Assembly: GCF_018603905.1 (NCBI RefSeq)
Contig: NZ_JAHFZZ010000038.1
Coordinates: 25,901-89,900, forward strand
Direction of reading: 5' to 3'
DNA from: Nonomuraea sp. NEAU-A123
GTDB taxonomy: Bacteria > Actinomycetota > Actinomycetes > Streptosporangiales > Streptosporangiaceae
DNA length: 64,000 nt
The notes under the pieces are model-generated. The model had not been told where the DNA came from and searched no databases. It worked only from the letters and a program-made list of their open reading frames with translations. The translations under genes were made by a program, and so were the position numbers. Every line of letters begins with the position of its first letter. The stretch's first letter is position 1. This document shows positions 8,619-16,153 of this stretch, one piece after another.

Positions 8619-9797
8619 TTATTCCATGTAATTCTTCAGTGTGATGGCCGTCGCGGCGCGGGCCATGGGCCCGGCGATGCGGTCGATCATCCGGTCGCGG
8701 CCGGGCAGGTGGGGGAGCAGCCTGATCATCCTGGTCTGGAACCAGATGACCGCGCGCGACGGCAGCACCATGCCCTTGACATTGGCCGGGCCCAGCTTCT
8801 GGTTGACGTCCACGAACCCCCGCATCTCCCGCTCGTAGCCGTCGACGCCGCCGCCGCCGGACGCCAGCTCACCGGCCAGCACGTACGCCCCCACCAGGGC
8901 CAGGCTCGTGCCCTGACCCGAGGCCGGTGAGGCGCAGTAGGCGGCGTCGCCGACCAGCACGACCCGGTCCGTCGACCAGCGGTCCATGTGGATCTGGCTG
9001 ACGGAGTCGAAGTAGAAGTCCGTCGACCCGCGTACGGCTTCGAGCAACTCGGGCACCTCCCACTCGACCCCGGCCATGGCCTGGGCCAGCAGTTCCTTCT
9101 GCTGGGCGAGGTCGCGGTGGTCATAGGCGAGCGGCTGCGACGACCACATGAACAGCGCCTTGGCATTGGAGTCCTGCCGCGTGCTGTAGACGTTCGCGGT
9201 CCGGCCGGGGGCGGCGTGGACCGCCTCCTCGCGGTCGAGGCCCAGGCGGTTGGGGACCGTACAGATCGAGATGTAGTAGCCGAGGTCGCGGACGAACGCC
9301 GACTCGTCGCCGAAGGCCAGCCGGCGGGTGTTGGAGTGCACCCCGTCGGCCCCGACGACCAGGTCGAACCGCCGCGGCGCCGACCGCTCGAAGGTCACCG
9401 TGCCGTCCTCGGAGATGCCGGTGATCGAGTCGTCGAAGATGTACTCGACGTCGTCGCGGGTCAGGTCGTACAGGAGCTCGTTGAGGTCGCCGCGCATGAT
9501 CTCGGCGTCGGTGCCCTCGCGCCCGCCGAACAGGTCGGCGTCCATCTCCGCGATCCGCCGGCCCTTGGCGTCGTAGTGCGTCGCGATCCGCATGTCGGTG
9601 CTCTTCGCGCGGACCGCGTCGAGGAGGCCCATCCGCTCGATCACGTCGAGTGCCACGCCGCGGATGTCGACCTTGTAGCCGCCCTCGCGGAGTGAGGGCG
9701 CCCGCTCCACCACGGTCGGGGTGAAGCCGTGCTGCCGCAGCCAGTAAGCCGTCGCGGTGCCGGCGATGCTCGCGCCGGAGATCAGGATGTTCGTCAT
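8619..9797 (-). CDS. FAD-dependent monooxygenase (aromatic hydroxylase-like)
   Basis: This group A flavoprotein of about 392 residues resembles PHBH/TetX-type oxidoreductases. The dinucleotide-binding motif is MTNILISGASIAGTATAYWL. A central DG-type motif LVVGADGVHSNTR is near residue 155, and the second FAD motif VLVGDAAYCASPASGQG near 285. Such enzymes hydroxylate or inactivate small aromatic compounds using NAD(P)H and O2; no substrate can be assigned. ATG 9797 is preferred to 9815 by position. It is divergent from a TetR regulator across a 73-nt operator-bearing gap, which suggests inducible expression by that regulator. Confidence 0.9.
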   Translation of the reverse strand: MTNILISGASIAGTATAYWLRQHGFTPTVVERAPSLREGGYKVDIRGVALDVIERMGLLDAVRAKSTDMRIATHYDAKGRRIAEMDADLFGGREGTDAEIMRGDLNELLYDLTRDDVEYIFDDSITGISEDGTVTFERSAPRRFDLVVGADGVHSNTRRLAFGDESAFVRDLGYYISICTVPNRLGLDREEAVHAAPGRTANVYSTRQDSNAKALFMWSSQPLAYDHRDLAQQKELLAQAMAGVEWEVPELLEAVRGSTDFYFDSVSQIHMDRWSTDRVVLVGDAAYCASPASGQGTSLALVGAYVLAGELASGGGGVDGYEREMRGFVDVNQKLGPANVKGMVLPSRAVIWFQTRMIRLLPHLPGRDRMIDRIAGPMARAATAITLKNYME

Positions 9798-9820
9798 GCC
9801 CTGAAAGGTACACACGTCTC

Positions 9821-9863
9821 AGACGCTTGTCTAGGACTAATTTCTAAGACGGTTGTGTTAGAC
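9821..9863. promoter_or_regulatory. repeated operator between monooxygenase and TetR gene
   Basis: AGAC-N4-GTCT occupies 9821-9832. A related arm AGACGGTTGTGTTAGAC follows at 9847-9863, so the AGAC cores are 26 nt apart, nearly two and a half helical turns. A repeated half-site in the only intergenic space of a divergent regulator/enzyme pair fits a TetR-family operator that controls both directions. Confidence 0.5.
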
Positions 9864-9870
9864 TCCTGGC

Positions 9871-10443
9871 ATGGGAAACCGGGAAGATCTGCTGGCCGGG
9901 GCCAAGCGCTGCCTGATCGAGAAGGGCTACTCGCGCACGACGGCGCGCGACATCGCCACCGCCTCCGGCGTGAGTCTGGCGGGCATCGGCTATCACTTCA
10001 GATCGAAGGAAGCGCTGATGAACGAGGTGCTGTTCGAGGTGATGCGCGAGTGGGGCGATGACCTGGCGGCGACGCTGACCGCCGACGTCAAGGCCGACGC
10101 GACGCCTCTCCAACGCTTCGAGGCGGCGTGGGACCGGGTGATCGAGTCGTTCGACCGGCTGCGGCCGCTCTGGGTCACCCAGTTCGAGCTGCTGGGCCAG
10201 ATCGATCACACGCCGGACATCCGGCAGCAGCTCGTGGCCGGCATCCAAGAGGGACGCATCGGGCTCGCGGAGCTGTTCGACGGCATCGACCCGGCGGCCG
10301 ACCCGGAGCGGGCGCGGCTGGTCGGCACGTTCTACCAGGCCATGCTGACGGGGTTCCTGTCGCAGTGGCTGGTCGACCCGGACAGCGCGCTATCGGGCCG
10401 CGAGGTGGTCGCGGCCCTGCGCATGGTCCAGAACTCGGGTTAG
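9871..10443 (+). CDS. TetR/AcrR family transcriptional regulator
   Basis: This 190-residue regulator has an N-terminal helix-turn-helix: CLIEKGYSRTTARDIATASG, then SLAGIGYHFRSKEALMNEVL, near residues 13-50. The rest is an alpha-helical ligand-binding domain. It probably represses the divergent FAD monooxygenase and itself through the repeat at 9821-9863, releasing when a small molecule binds. The ATG is preceded by a weak ribosome-binding site. Its stop codon overlaps the stop of the convergent MPI-type gene (10440-10443). Confidence 0.9.
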   Translation: MGNREDLLAGAKRCLIEKGYSRTTARDIATASGVSLAGIGYHFRSKEALMNEVLFEVMREWGDDLAATLTADVKADATPLQRFEAAWDRVIESFDRLRPLWVTQFELLGQIDHTPDIRQQLVAGIQEGRIGLAELFDGIDPAADPERARLVGTFYQAMLTGFLSQWLVDPDSALSGREVVAALRMVQNSG

Positions 10444-11078
10444 AAGGCGCTGATCGTGGCGGGCGCCCGCTCGGCCCGGCTCAGCGTGCGGATCACCGCC
10501 GTCGCGCCATGACGGTGTACGGCCAGCCGCGCCAGCAGCTCGACGACCGGATCGATGACCGAGGCCGGCAGCTTGGGGGTCTCCACGCCCACGCTGGCGG
10601 CCAGGTCGTCGGAGTGCACGACCAGCTCGATCAGGCGGGTGAGCAGGAAGTCGTCGAATCGCAGGGACCAGCCCGACCACGGCAGGTGCACCACCTTGTC
10701 GCGGGCCTGCGCGGGCAGCTCGGCCCGCTGCCGGTCGAACAGCTCGCCGGCTTTGGTGGCCAGCGCCGCCGGGCCGTCGGCGGCGGCCGCCTCACCGGCC
10801 CGCCTGATGCCCACGTTGCTCTCGTGGTCGAGACCCGCCTGCACCCACGGCGATCTGGTGTAGTGCTCGATCAGCGGGACCGGCTCGCCGGGCCGCTCGC
10901 CGTCGTTGAGCAGGTTGTCCACCCGGACGAGCTGGTGGGCCAGGTGCGCGGCCAGCCCCGCGACGCTGAACTCGTTCAGCGCGCTCGGCTTCTCCCACGA
11001 AGCGGCCACAGCGGGCTCGCGCAGCAGCGCCACCGCGGACTCCGCGGCGACCAGATAGGACTCTCTGATCTCCCCCAT
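10440..11078 (-). CDS. maleylpyruvate isomerase-type (mycothiol-dependent, DinB-fold) protein
   Basis: This 212-residue protein has the mycothiol-dependent maleylpyruvate isomerase N-terminal domain (DinB fold). The metal-binding pattern is visible as LAAHLAHQLVR near residue 45 and IELVVHSDDLAASVG near 155, giving the ExxxH pair. Members use mycothiol as a thiol cofactor or transfer it to electrophiles; MshD in this window shows that the host makes mycothiol. ATG 11078 follows GAAGGGCGGC. The frame stays open for 1.5 kb upstream, but that sequence is the antisense of other genes. The true substrate is not known. Confidence 0.85.
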   Translation of the reverse strand: MGEIRESYLVAAESAVALLREPAVAASWEKPSALNEFSVAGLAAHLAHQLVRVDNLLNDGERPGEPVPLIEHYTRSPWVQAGLDHESNVGIRRAGEAAAADGPAALATKAGELFDRQRAELPAQARDKVVHLPWSGWSLRFDDFLLTRLIELVVHSDDLAASVGVETPKLPASVIDPVVELLARLAVHRHGATAVIRTLSRAERAPATISAF

Positions 11079-11173
11079 GTGCCGCCCTTCCCCGGGTTCT
11101 GGTGATATGACCCGGCCCACACTATCCCGCGCGGGATCAGGGTGAGCGGGTGCCTCCGAGGGGGAGGTGGGTG

Positions 11174-11902
11174 TCAGTCCAGGGCGCGCTTGATCGCCGC
11201 CCTGATGAAGACCCGGGCCAGCGTCCCGCGCCTGAACCGGCTCAGGAACGGCCGCGGCATGTCGTACCTGCGGGCTCGGATGTCCGCCACCACGTTCATG
11301 GGCGCGCCCAGCTCGGCCAGCACGTCCAGGGCCTCCCGCTTGGTGATCAGCCGCCCGTCCCGCAGCGTGACCGTGGCTCTGGCGACGGTGATCATCCCGA
11401 GATCCACCCAGACGTCCTGCAGCCAGCGCTTCCGCCCGCGCGTCTTGTCCAGCCAGAAGTCCCGGAGATCGGTCCGGACGAACTCGCTCAGCTCCTGGTC
11501 CGACACCGGCGGCAGCAGTCCCGCGGGCGGCTCGCCGTACAGCTCGAGAGCGCCCGCGTGCAGCTCGCGGCGGGTCACCGGCGTGACCGGCCGCTCGTAC
11601 AGCTCCTGATGTGCCCAGGTCACATGCTCGGTCGCGAAGTCGGACAGCCGGTGCCTGGGCATGTAGGAGCAGTGCAGGTGCTCGACGAGCGGCAGATCGA
11701 GCTTCTCGTGCAGCTTGGCGAGCCGCCGCCGCTGCTCCTCGGTGACGTCCGTCTCGACCACCGCGATGAGATCGAGATCGCTCTTGCCCGGCTGGTAGTC
11801 GCCCGCCGCGAGCGACCCGTGCGCCCACAAGGCGACGAGGGGTACGGCCGGCCTGAGGTCGTCGAGGAAACGAGTTAGCAGAAGATCGGTGGGCCCGTGC
11901 AT
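11174..11902 (-). CDS. nucleotidyltransferase-domain protein (aminoglycoside adenylyltransferase-like)
   Basis: The 242-residue protein has a Pol-beta-type nucleotidyltransferase core: LVALWAHGSLAAGDYQPGKS followed by DLDLIAVVET near residues 22-50, i.e. the hG[GS]...DxD motif that binds Mg-NTP. The C-terminal helical half resembles AadA-like or DUF4111 proteins. It might adenylylate an aminoglycoside, but family members with other or unknown roles are common, so resistance is not claimed. The ATG at 11902 lies only 10 nt from the ATG of the divergent SDR gene. The start could also be further upstream (in-frame codons to 12022), but those lie antisense to the SDR. Confidence 0.75.
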   Translation of the reverse strand: MHGPTDLLLTRFLDDLRPAVPLVALWAHGSLAAGDYQPGKSDLDLIAVVETDVTEEQRRRLAKLHEKLDLPLVEHLHCSYMPRHRLSDFATEHVTWAHQELYERPVTPVTRRELHAGALELYGEPPAGLLPPVSDQELSEFVRTDLRDFWLDKTRGRKRWLQDVWVDLGMITVARATVTLRDGRLITKREALDVLAELGAPMNVVADIRARRYDMPRPFLSRFRRGTLARVFIRAAIKRALD

Positions 11903-11912
11903 GATGGCCACT

Positions 11913-12671
11913 ATGGTCGACACGAGATCCAACGGAAAAGTGGCCCTGGTCACCGGCGTGGGCCGCACCGTCGGCATCGGCGCGGGGATCGCCCGCCAGT
12001 TGGCGGCCTCGGGCTGGGACATCGCCTACACCTACTGGACGCCGTACGACGAACGCATGGCCTGGGGCGCCGAGCCCGAGGCGGCCGACGCGATCGGCAA
12101 GTCCCTGGCCGGGCGCGGCGCGGCGATCGAGGCGGACCTGGCGCACGTCGACACCCCCGCACGGATCTTCGACGAGGCCGAACGCCGGCTGGGCAACGTC
12201 ACCGCCCTGGTGATGTGCCACTGCGAGTCGGTCGACTCGAGCCTGCTCGACACCACCGTCGCGAGCTTCGACCGGCACTTCGCCGTCAACGCGCGCGCCA
12301 CCTGGCTGCTGGTCCGCGAGTACGGGCGCCGCTTCACGGGCACCCGCGGCACCGGCCGGATCATCGGCCTCACCAGCGACCACACCGTCGGCAACCTGCC
12401 CTACGGCGCGAGCAAGGCCGCCCTGGACCGCATCATCCTGGCCGCCGCCCGCGAGCTGGCCCACCTCGGCGTCAGCGCCAACGTCGTCAACCCCGGCCCG
12501 GTGGACACCGGCTGGATGTCGGACGAGACGCGGGAGAGCCTCATCCGCCAGACCCCGCACAACCGCCTCGGCACGCCCCAGGACACCGCCCACCTCGTCG
12601 ACTTCCTCTGCTCACCCCAGGGACAGTGGATCAACGGTCAACTGCTGATGAGCAACGGCGGCTTCGCCTAG
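11913..12671 (+). CDS. SDR family oxidoreductase
   Basis: Short-chain dehydrogenase of about 252 residues. The cofactor motif is TGVGRTVGIGAGIARQL (a variant of TGxxxGIG), the catalytic region has LTSDHT and YGASKAALD, and the C-terminus has the normal NPGPVDTGWM and QWINGQLLMSNGGFA. The usual NNAG is replaced by MCHCES, a variant seen in SDRs that act on unusual substrates. ATG 11913 gives the standard N-terminus MVDTRSNGKVALVTG; ATG 11901 and 11904 are in frame just upstream. It is the first of three adjacent SDR genes. Its stop overlaps the convergent second SDR by 4 nt. Confidence 0.85.
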   Translation: MVDTRSNGKVALVTGVGRTVGIGAGIARQLAASGWDIAYTYWTPYDERMAWGAEPEAADAIGKSLAGRGAAIEADLAHVDTPARIFDEAERRLGNVTALVMCHCESVDSSLLDTTVASFDRHFAVNARATWLLVREYGRRFTGTRGTGRIIGLTSDHTVGNLPYGASKAALDRIILAAARELAHLGVSANVVNPGPVDTGWMSDETRESLIRQTPHNRLGTPQDTAHLVDFLCSPQGQWINGQLLMSNGGFA

Positions 12672-13444
12672 AGCGCGTGGCCCCCCGCCACCTGGAGGAC
12701 TTGACCGGTGATCCACCGTGCCTGGTGCGAGGCGAGGAACACGACGGCGTCGGCGATGTCGGCCGGCTCGCCCACGCGGCCCAGCGGCACGATCTCGCCG
12801 ACCCGCGCGTACGTCTCGGCGTCCATCCAACCGGTCTGCACGGGGCCGGGAGCCACCGCGTTGACGCGGATGCCGGCTTTGCCGAGATCGAGTGCGGCGG
12901 CCCGGGTAAGGGCCTCCAGCGCCGCCTTGGACGTCCCGTACCCGATCTGGCCGGGGAAGGCGCGGGCGGCGTCCGTGGAGACGTTCACCACGCACGGCCG
13001 GCGGCCGTCCCGCTGCCGCCTGGCCAGTTCGGACACGAGCAGGGCGGGGGCGATCGCGTTGACCTCGTAGTGGCGGCGCAGGCCATCGGCGGTGAGGGAG
13101 CCGAACGAGTCCGGGGCCTCGCAGTGCGCGGCGTTGTTCACCAGAACGTCGACCGGTCCCAGCCGCCGCTCGACCTCGTCGAGCAGGTGCCGCGCCGCGT
13201 CCGGTTCGCGTAGGTCGGCGGGTACGGCCACCGCGTCACGGAGCTCGGCGGCCAGCGCCTCGGCGACGTCCGCGGCGGGGGTGATGTGCTCCCAGGTGAC
13301 GCCCGGGGGAGCGGATTTCTCGCTGAAGTAGTGCACCGCCACCCGCGCCCCCTCGGCCGAGAAGGCCCGGGCGATCGCCGCGCCGATTCCGCCGCTCGCG
13401 CCGGTGACGAGCACGGTCTGACCCGTGAGTTTCGTATCAACCAT
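12668..13444 (-). CDS. SDR family oxidoreductase
   Basis: Classical SDR of 258 residues. TGASGGIGAAIARAF binds NAD(P), NNAAH is the structural NNAG variant, NVSTDA carries the Ser, and YGTSKAALEALTR the Tyr/Lys pair; the C-terminus is NAVAPGPVQTGWM and ITGQVLQVAGGHAL. The ATG at 13444 gives MVDTKLTGQTVLVTG and lies 14 nt from the divergent third SDR's start. Upstream in-frame sequence to 13471 is antisense to that gene. The substrate is unknown. Confidence 0.9.
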   Translation of the reverse strand: MVDTKLTGQTVLVTGASGGIGAAIARAFSAEGARVAVHYFSEKSAPPGVTWEHITPAADVAEALAAELRDAVAVPADLREPDAARHLLDEVERRLGPVDVLVNNAAHCEAPDSFGSLTADGLRRHYEVNAIAPALLVSELARRQRDGRRPCVVNVSTDAARAFPGQIGYGTSKAALEALTRAAALDLGKAGIRVNAVAPGPVQTGWMDAETYARVGEIVPLGRVGEPADIADAVVFLASHQARWITGQVLQVAGGHAL

Positions 13445-13458
13445 CCGAGGAGCATGTC

Positions 13459-14010
13459 GTGATCGATCCACAATTGCGAGGAAGGGTGGCTCTGGTGACC
13501 GGGGCCAACCAGGGCATCGGCGCCGCCACCGCGGTCGCCCTGGCCGCGCAGGGGGTCGCCGTGTTCCTGACGTACAAGCGGCTGGCGCCGGTGCGCCATC
13601 CGGCCTATCCGGAGGAGTACTACAGGTCGCGGGGCGCGGGGGCCGACGACGTCGTACGGCGCATCCGCGAGGCTGGCGGCACGGCGGAGGCGGCCGAGGC
13701 CGACCTGACCGACCCCGAGACGCCGCGAACGCTGTTCGACCTGGCCGAGCGGGCGCTGGGGCCGGTGGACGCGGAGAGTTACGACCGGCAGTTCGCCGTG
13801 GACGTACGCGCCGCGACGCTGCTGATCGCCGAGTTCGCCCGGCGCCACATCGAACGCCGAGCGGGCTGGGGCCGCATCATCGGACTCACGTCCGGCGGCC
13901 CCGACGGCTTCCCGACCGAGGTCTCGTACGGCGCGGCGAAGGCGGCCCAGGAGAACTTCACCATGTCGGCGGCCCACGAACTGGGCCGCTACGGCGTCAC
14001 GGCGGGCTGA
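13459..14010 (+). pseudogene. SDR family oxidoreductase, internally deleted and C-terminally truncated
   Basis: The 183-codon frame starts at GTG 13459 with a good GAGGAG ribosome-binding site and a normal SDR N-terminus (RVALVTGANQGIGAATAVAL). After GPVD the text jumps straight to AESYDRQFAVD: the NNAG strand and the next helix, usually 20-25 residues, are missing in frame. The protein then has LTSGGP and YGAAKAAQENFTMS but stops at YGVTAG, where family members continue into the PG motif and the substrate loop. The end overlaps the PRPP synthetase gene by 14 nt. It probably cannot fold as a working SDR. Two identical PVD codon runs at the deletion point would explain the internal loss. Confidence 0.75.
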
Positions 14011-14935
14011 ACAGCGCGCTCACCGACTCGCCGTCGTGGATTCGCCGCATCGCCTCGGCCAGCGCCGGGGCGATCGACAGGACCGTGAGCTTGTCCGTGG
14101 GCTTGGGCACGGGCACGGTGTTGGTGCAGACGATCTCCTCGACCTCGGGCAGCGAGCTCAGCCGCTCGATCGAGCCGGCGGCGAACAGCCCGTGCGTGCA
14201 CGCGATGCGTACGGAGTTGACGCCACGCTCGCGCAGCCGGTCGAGCAGCTCGATGACGGTCGTGCCCCTGGCGATCTCGTCGTCCAGGACGATCACGTCC
14301 TTGCCCTCGACCTCGCCGATGACCGAGCTGATCACCACCCGGTCGTCGCTGAAGCGTTGCTTGGCGCCCATCGCCACATCGGCACCGAGCAGCCGGGCGA
14401 AGTGCGAGGCCTCCTTGGCGTTGCCCAGGTCGGGGGAGACGACGACGGTGTTGGACAGGTCGTACTGGCGGAAATGGGCGGCCAGCTCGCGCAGCGCGTG
14501 CAGGTGGTCGACCGGCACGCTGAAGAAGCCGTGCACCTGCGGCGAGTGCAGCGTCATCGTCAGCACCCGCCCGGCGCCCGCCGTCGCCATCAGGTCCGCC
14601 ACCAGCCTGGCGCCCATGGAGATGCGCGGCGCATCTTTTTTGTCACTCCGGGCGTAGGCATAATGCGGCATCACCACGGTCGTCCTGGCGGCGGACGCCC
14701 CGCGGGCGGCGTCGAGCATGAGCAGCAGCTCGACCAGGTTCTCCTGTACGGGCGGCACCAGCGGCTGGATGATGAAGACGTCGCGTTCCCTGCAGTTGGC
14801 CTGGAGCTGGACCTCCAGCACGTCGTTGGCGAAGCGGTTGACCTTGACCGGGTGGAGCGGGGTGCCCAGGTGGGAGCAGATCTCCTCAGCCAGATCGGGG
14901 TGGGCACTGCCGCTGAATACCGTGATGTCTCGCAC
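13997..14935 (-). CDS. prs: ribose-phosphate pyrophosphokinase (PRPP synthetase)
   Basis: This 312-residue enzyme makes PRPP from ribose 5-phosphate and ATP. It has the two-domain phosphoribosyltransferase-like fold. Visible sites are the N-terminal FSGSAHPDLAEEI, the catalytic flexible loop YARSDKKDAPRISMGARL near residue 95, and the PRPP-binding loop VIVLDDEIARGTTVIE near 210. The loop differs from the DDxxxTGGT of housekeeping Prs, so this may be a second, divergent isoform. It starts at GTG 14935 and follows the GNAT gene by 18 nt, so it may be the last gene of a HAD-GNAT-Prs operon. Confidence 0.88.
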   Translation of the reverse strand: MRDITVFSGSAHPDLAEEICSHLGTPLHPVKVNRFANDVLEVQLQANCRERDVFIIQPLVPPVQENLVELLLMLDAARGASAARTTVVMPHYAYARSDKKDAPRISMGARLVADLMATAGAGRVLTMTLHSPQVHGFFSVPVDHLHALRELAAHFRQYDLSNTVVVSPDLGNAKEASHFARLLGADVAMGAKQRFSDDRVVISSVIGEVEGKDVIVLDDEIARGTTVIELLDRLRERGVNSVRIACTHGLFAAGSIERLSSLPEVEEIVCTNTVPVPKPTDKLTVLSIAPALAEAMRRIHDGESVSALFSPP

Positions 14936-14953
14936 GATTCCGAAAGGATAGCT

Positions 14954-15427
14954 TCACGGGCTCAGGTAGTGGTGCACCAGGGCGGGTTGACCGGCCGAGT
15001 TGTGCCATCGGGCCCGTGAGCTGGCGACGCGCCGCCAGCCGTACCTCTCGTAGGCGGCGATGGCCGCCCGGCCCTCGTCGGAGACCTCCAGCGTGAGGCG
15101 CCCGCCCTCGGCGGCGTGGGCGGTGTCGAGCAGGCGGGCGGCGAGTCCGCCGCGCCGGGCGGGCGGCGTGACGAACAGGCGGGTCACGGACGCGCGGACG
15201 GGCGTGCCGAGCAGCTCGGCCACCCGCGCCTCGACCTGAGCGAGCCCGACATGGCCGACGATGACCCCTTCCTCGTCCGTGGCGACCCAGGCGCGGAGCA
15301 GGTCGCCGGGGGTCAGCCAGCCGTGCGGATCGTCGGGCCAGTCCACGGGATAACGGTCGGCGGCCTGGACCTCGGCCAGGGCCCTTACGCACGCGTCGAG
15401 GTCGGCGGGGGTTCTGAGCCTGATCAT
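14954..15427 (-). CDS. GNAT family N-acetyltransferase
   Basis: A 157-residue GNAT protein. The acetyl-CoA pyrophosphate loop is TPPARRGGLAARLL near residue 95 (R/Q-x-x-G-x-G/A), preceded by the beta-4 strand VTRLFV. The C-terminal AIAAYERYGWRRV is the usual motif B end. The ATG overlaps the stop of the upstream HAD gene in an ATGA, so the two are translated together. The acceptor substrate is unknown. Confidence 0.85.
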   Translation of the reverse strand: MIRLRTPADLDACVRALAEVQAADRYPVDWPDDPHGWLTPGDLLRAWVATDEEGVIVGHVGLAQVEARVAELLGTPVRASVTRLFVTPPARRGGLAARLLDTAHAAEGGRLTLEVSDEGRAAIAAYERYGWRRVASSRARWHNSAGQPALVHHYLSP

Positions 15428-16065
15428 CGGTTCATCGCCGCCACGGTGAGAGAGTCGAGGTCGGGCACGACCCGCCAGGCGAGGGCCAGCGCGTCGGGAG
15501 CGGGCGGATAGCGGGGATGGGGGACGGCGATCACCCGCATCCCGGCCGCGTGCGCCGAGCGCAGGCCGTTGCTCGAATCCTCCACCGCCACACACTCGCG
15601 CGGATCGACGCCCAACTGGGCGCTCGCCTCCAGGTAGCCGTCGGGGGCGGGCTTGCCGCGCGGCACCTCCTCGGTGGAGACGGTGACGGCGAAGCGGTCA
15701 CGGAACCCGGCCGCGTCCAGGACCACCTCGATCAGCGCGCGCGGCGAGGAGCTGGCCAGACCCAGCGTGAGCTCGTCCGCCAGGCGCCGCACCGCCTCGG
15801 GCGCCCCCTTCATGAGGGGTACGCCGTGCCGGTAGCGCTCGGCCATCTGGTCCACCACGCCGCGGGCGATCTCGTCGGGAGGCAGCGCCACGCCGAGCTC
15901 GTGCAGGTAGGCGGCCCACTCCTGGGTGCTCATGCCCATGAGCCTGGACTGGGTGTCCTCCTGCCAGGTGCCGCCGTGATCGGCGACGAACGCCCGTCGT
16001 ACCTCCTCCCAGACCGGCTCGGAGTCGACGAGCACCCCGTCGAGATCGAACACGCACGCTTCCAC
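15424..16065 (-). CDS. HAD-superfamily phosphatase (beta-phosphoglucomutase-like)
   Basis: A 213-residue HAD subfamily IA hydrolase. Motif I is FDLDGVLVDSEP at residues 6-17 with the nucleophile Asp, motif II LASSSPRALIE near 104, motif III Lys in EVPRGKPAPDGYL near 135, and motif IV VAVEDSSNGLRSAHAAGM near 160. The helical cap is between motifs I and II. Such enzymes remove phosphate from sugar phosphates or similar metabolites. The start is GTG 16065 behind a GGGGGG ribosome-binding stretch. It is the first gene of a likely operon with GNAT and Prs. Confidence 0.9.
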   Translation of the reverse strand: MEACVFDLDGVLVDSEPVWEEVRRAFVADHGGTWQEDTQSRLMGMSTQEWAAYLHELGVALPPDEIARGVVDQMAERYRHGVPLMKGAPEAVRRLADELTLGLASSSPRALIEVVLDAAGFRDRFAVTVSTEEVPRGKPAPDGYLEASAQLGVDPRECVAVEDSSNGLRSAHAAGMRVIAVPHPRYPPAPDALALAWRVVPDLDSLTVAAMNR

Positions 16066-16153
16066 GAAACCCCCCTGTAGCTACTGCGGTCTTTGTCGGG
16101 ATTGCCCATTATCGAGGATATGCGTTGACCGGTTTCCGGGAATGGGCCCCGTC

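Noticed and set aside
11079..12593. Long minus-strand open frame extending the MPI-type gene to 717 codons
   Set aside because: The part upstream of 11078 is antisense to the nucleotidyltransferase and SDR genes and has no domain; it is a high-GC shadow frame.
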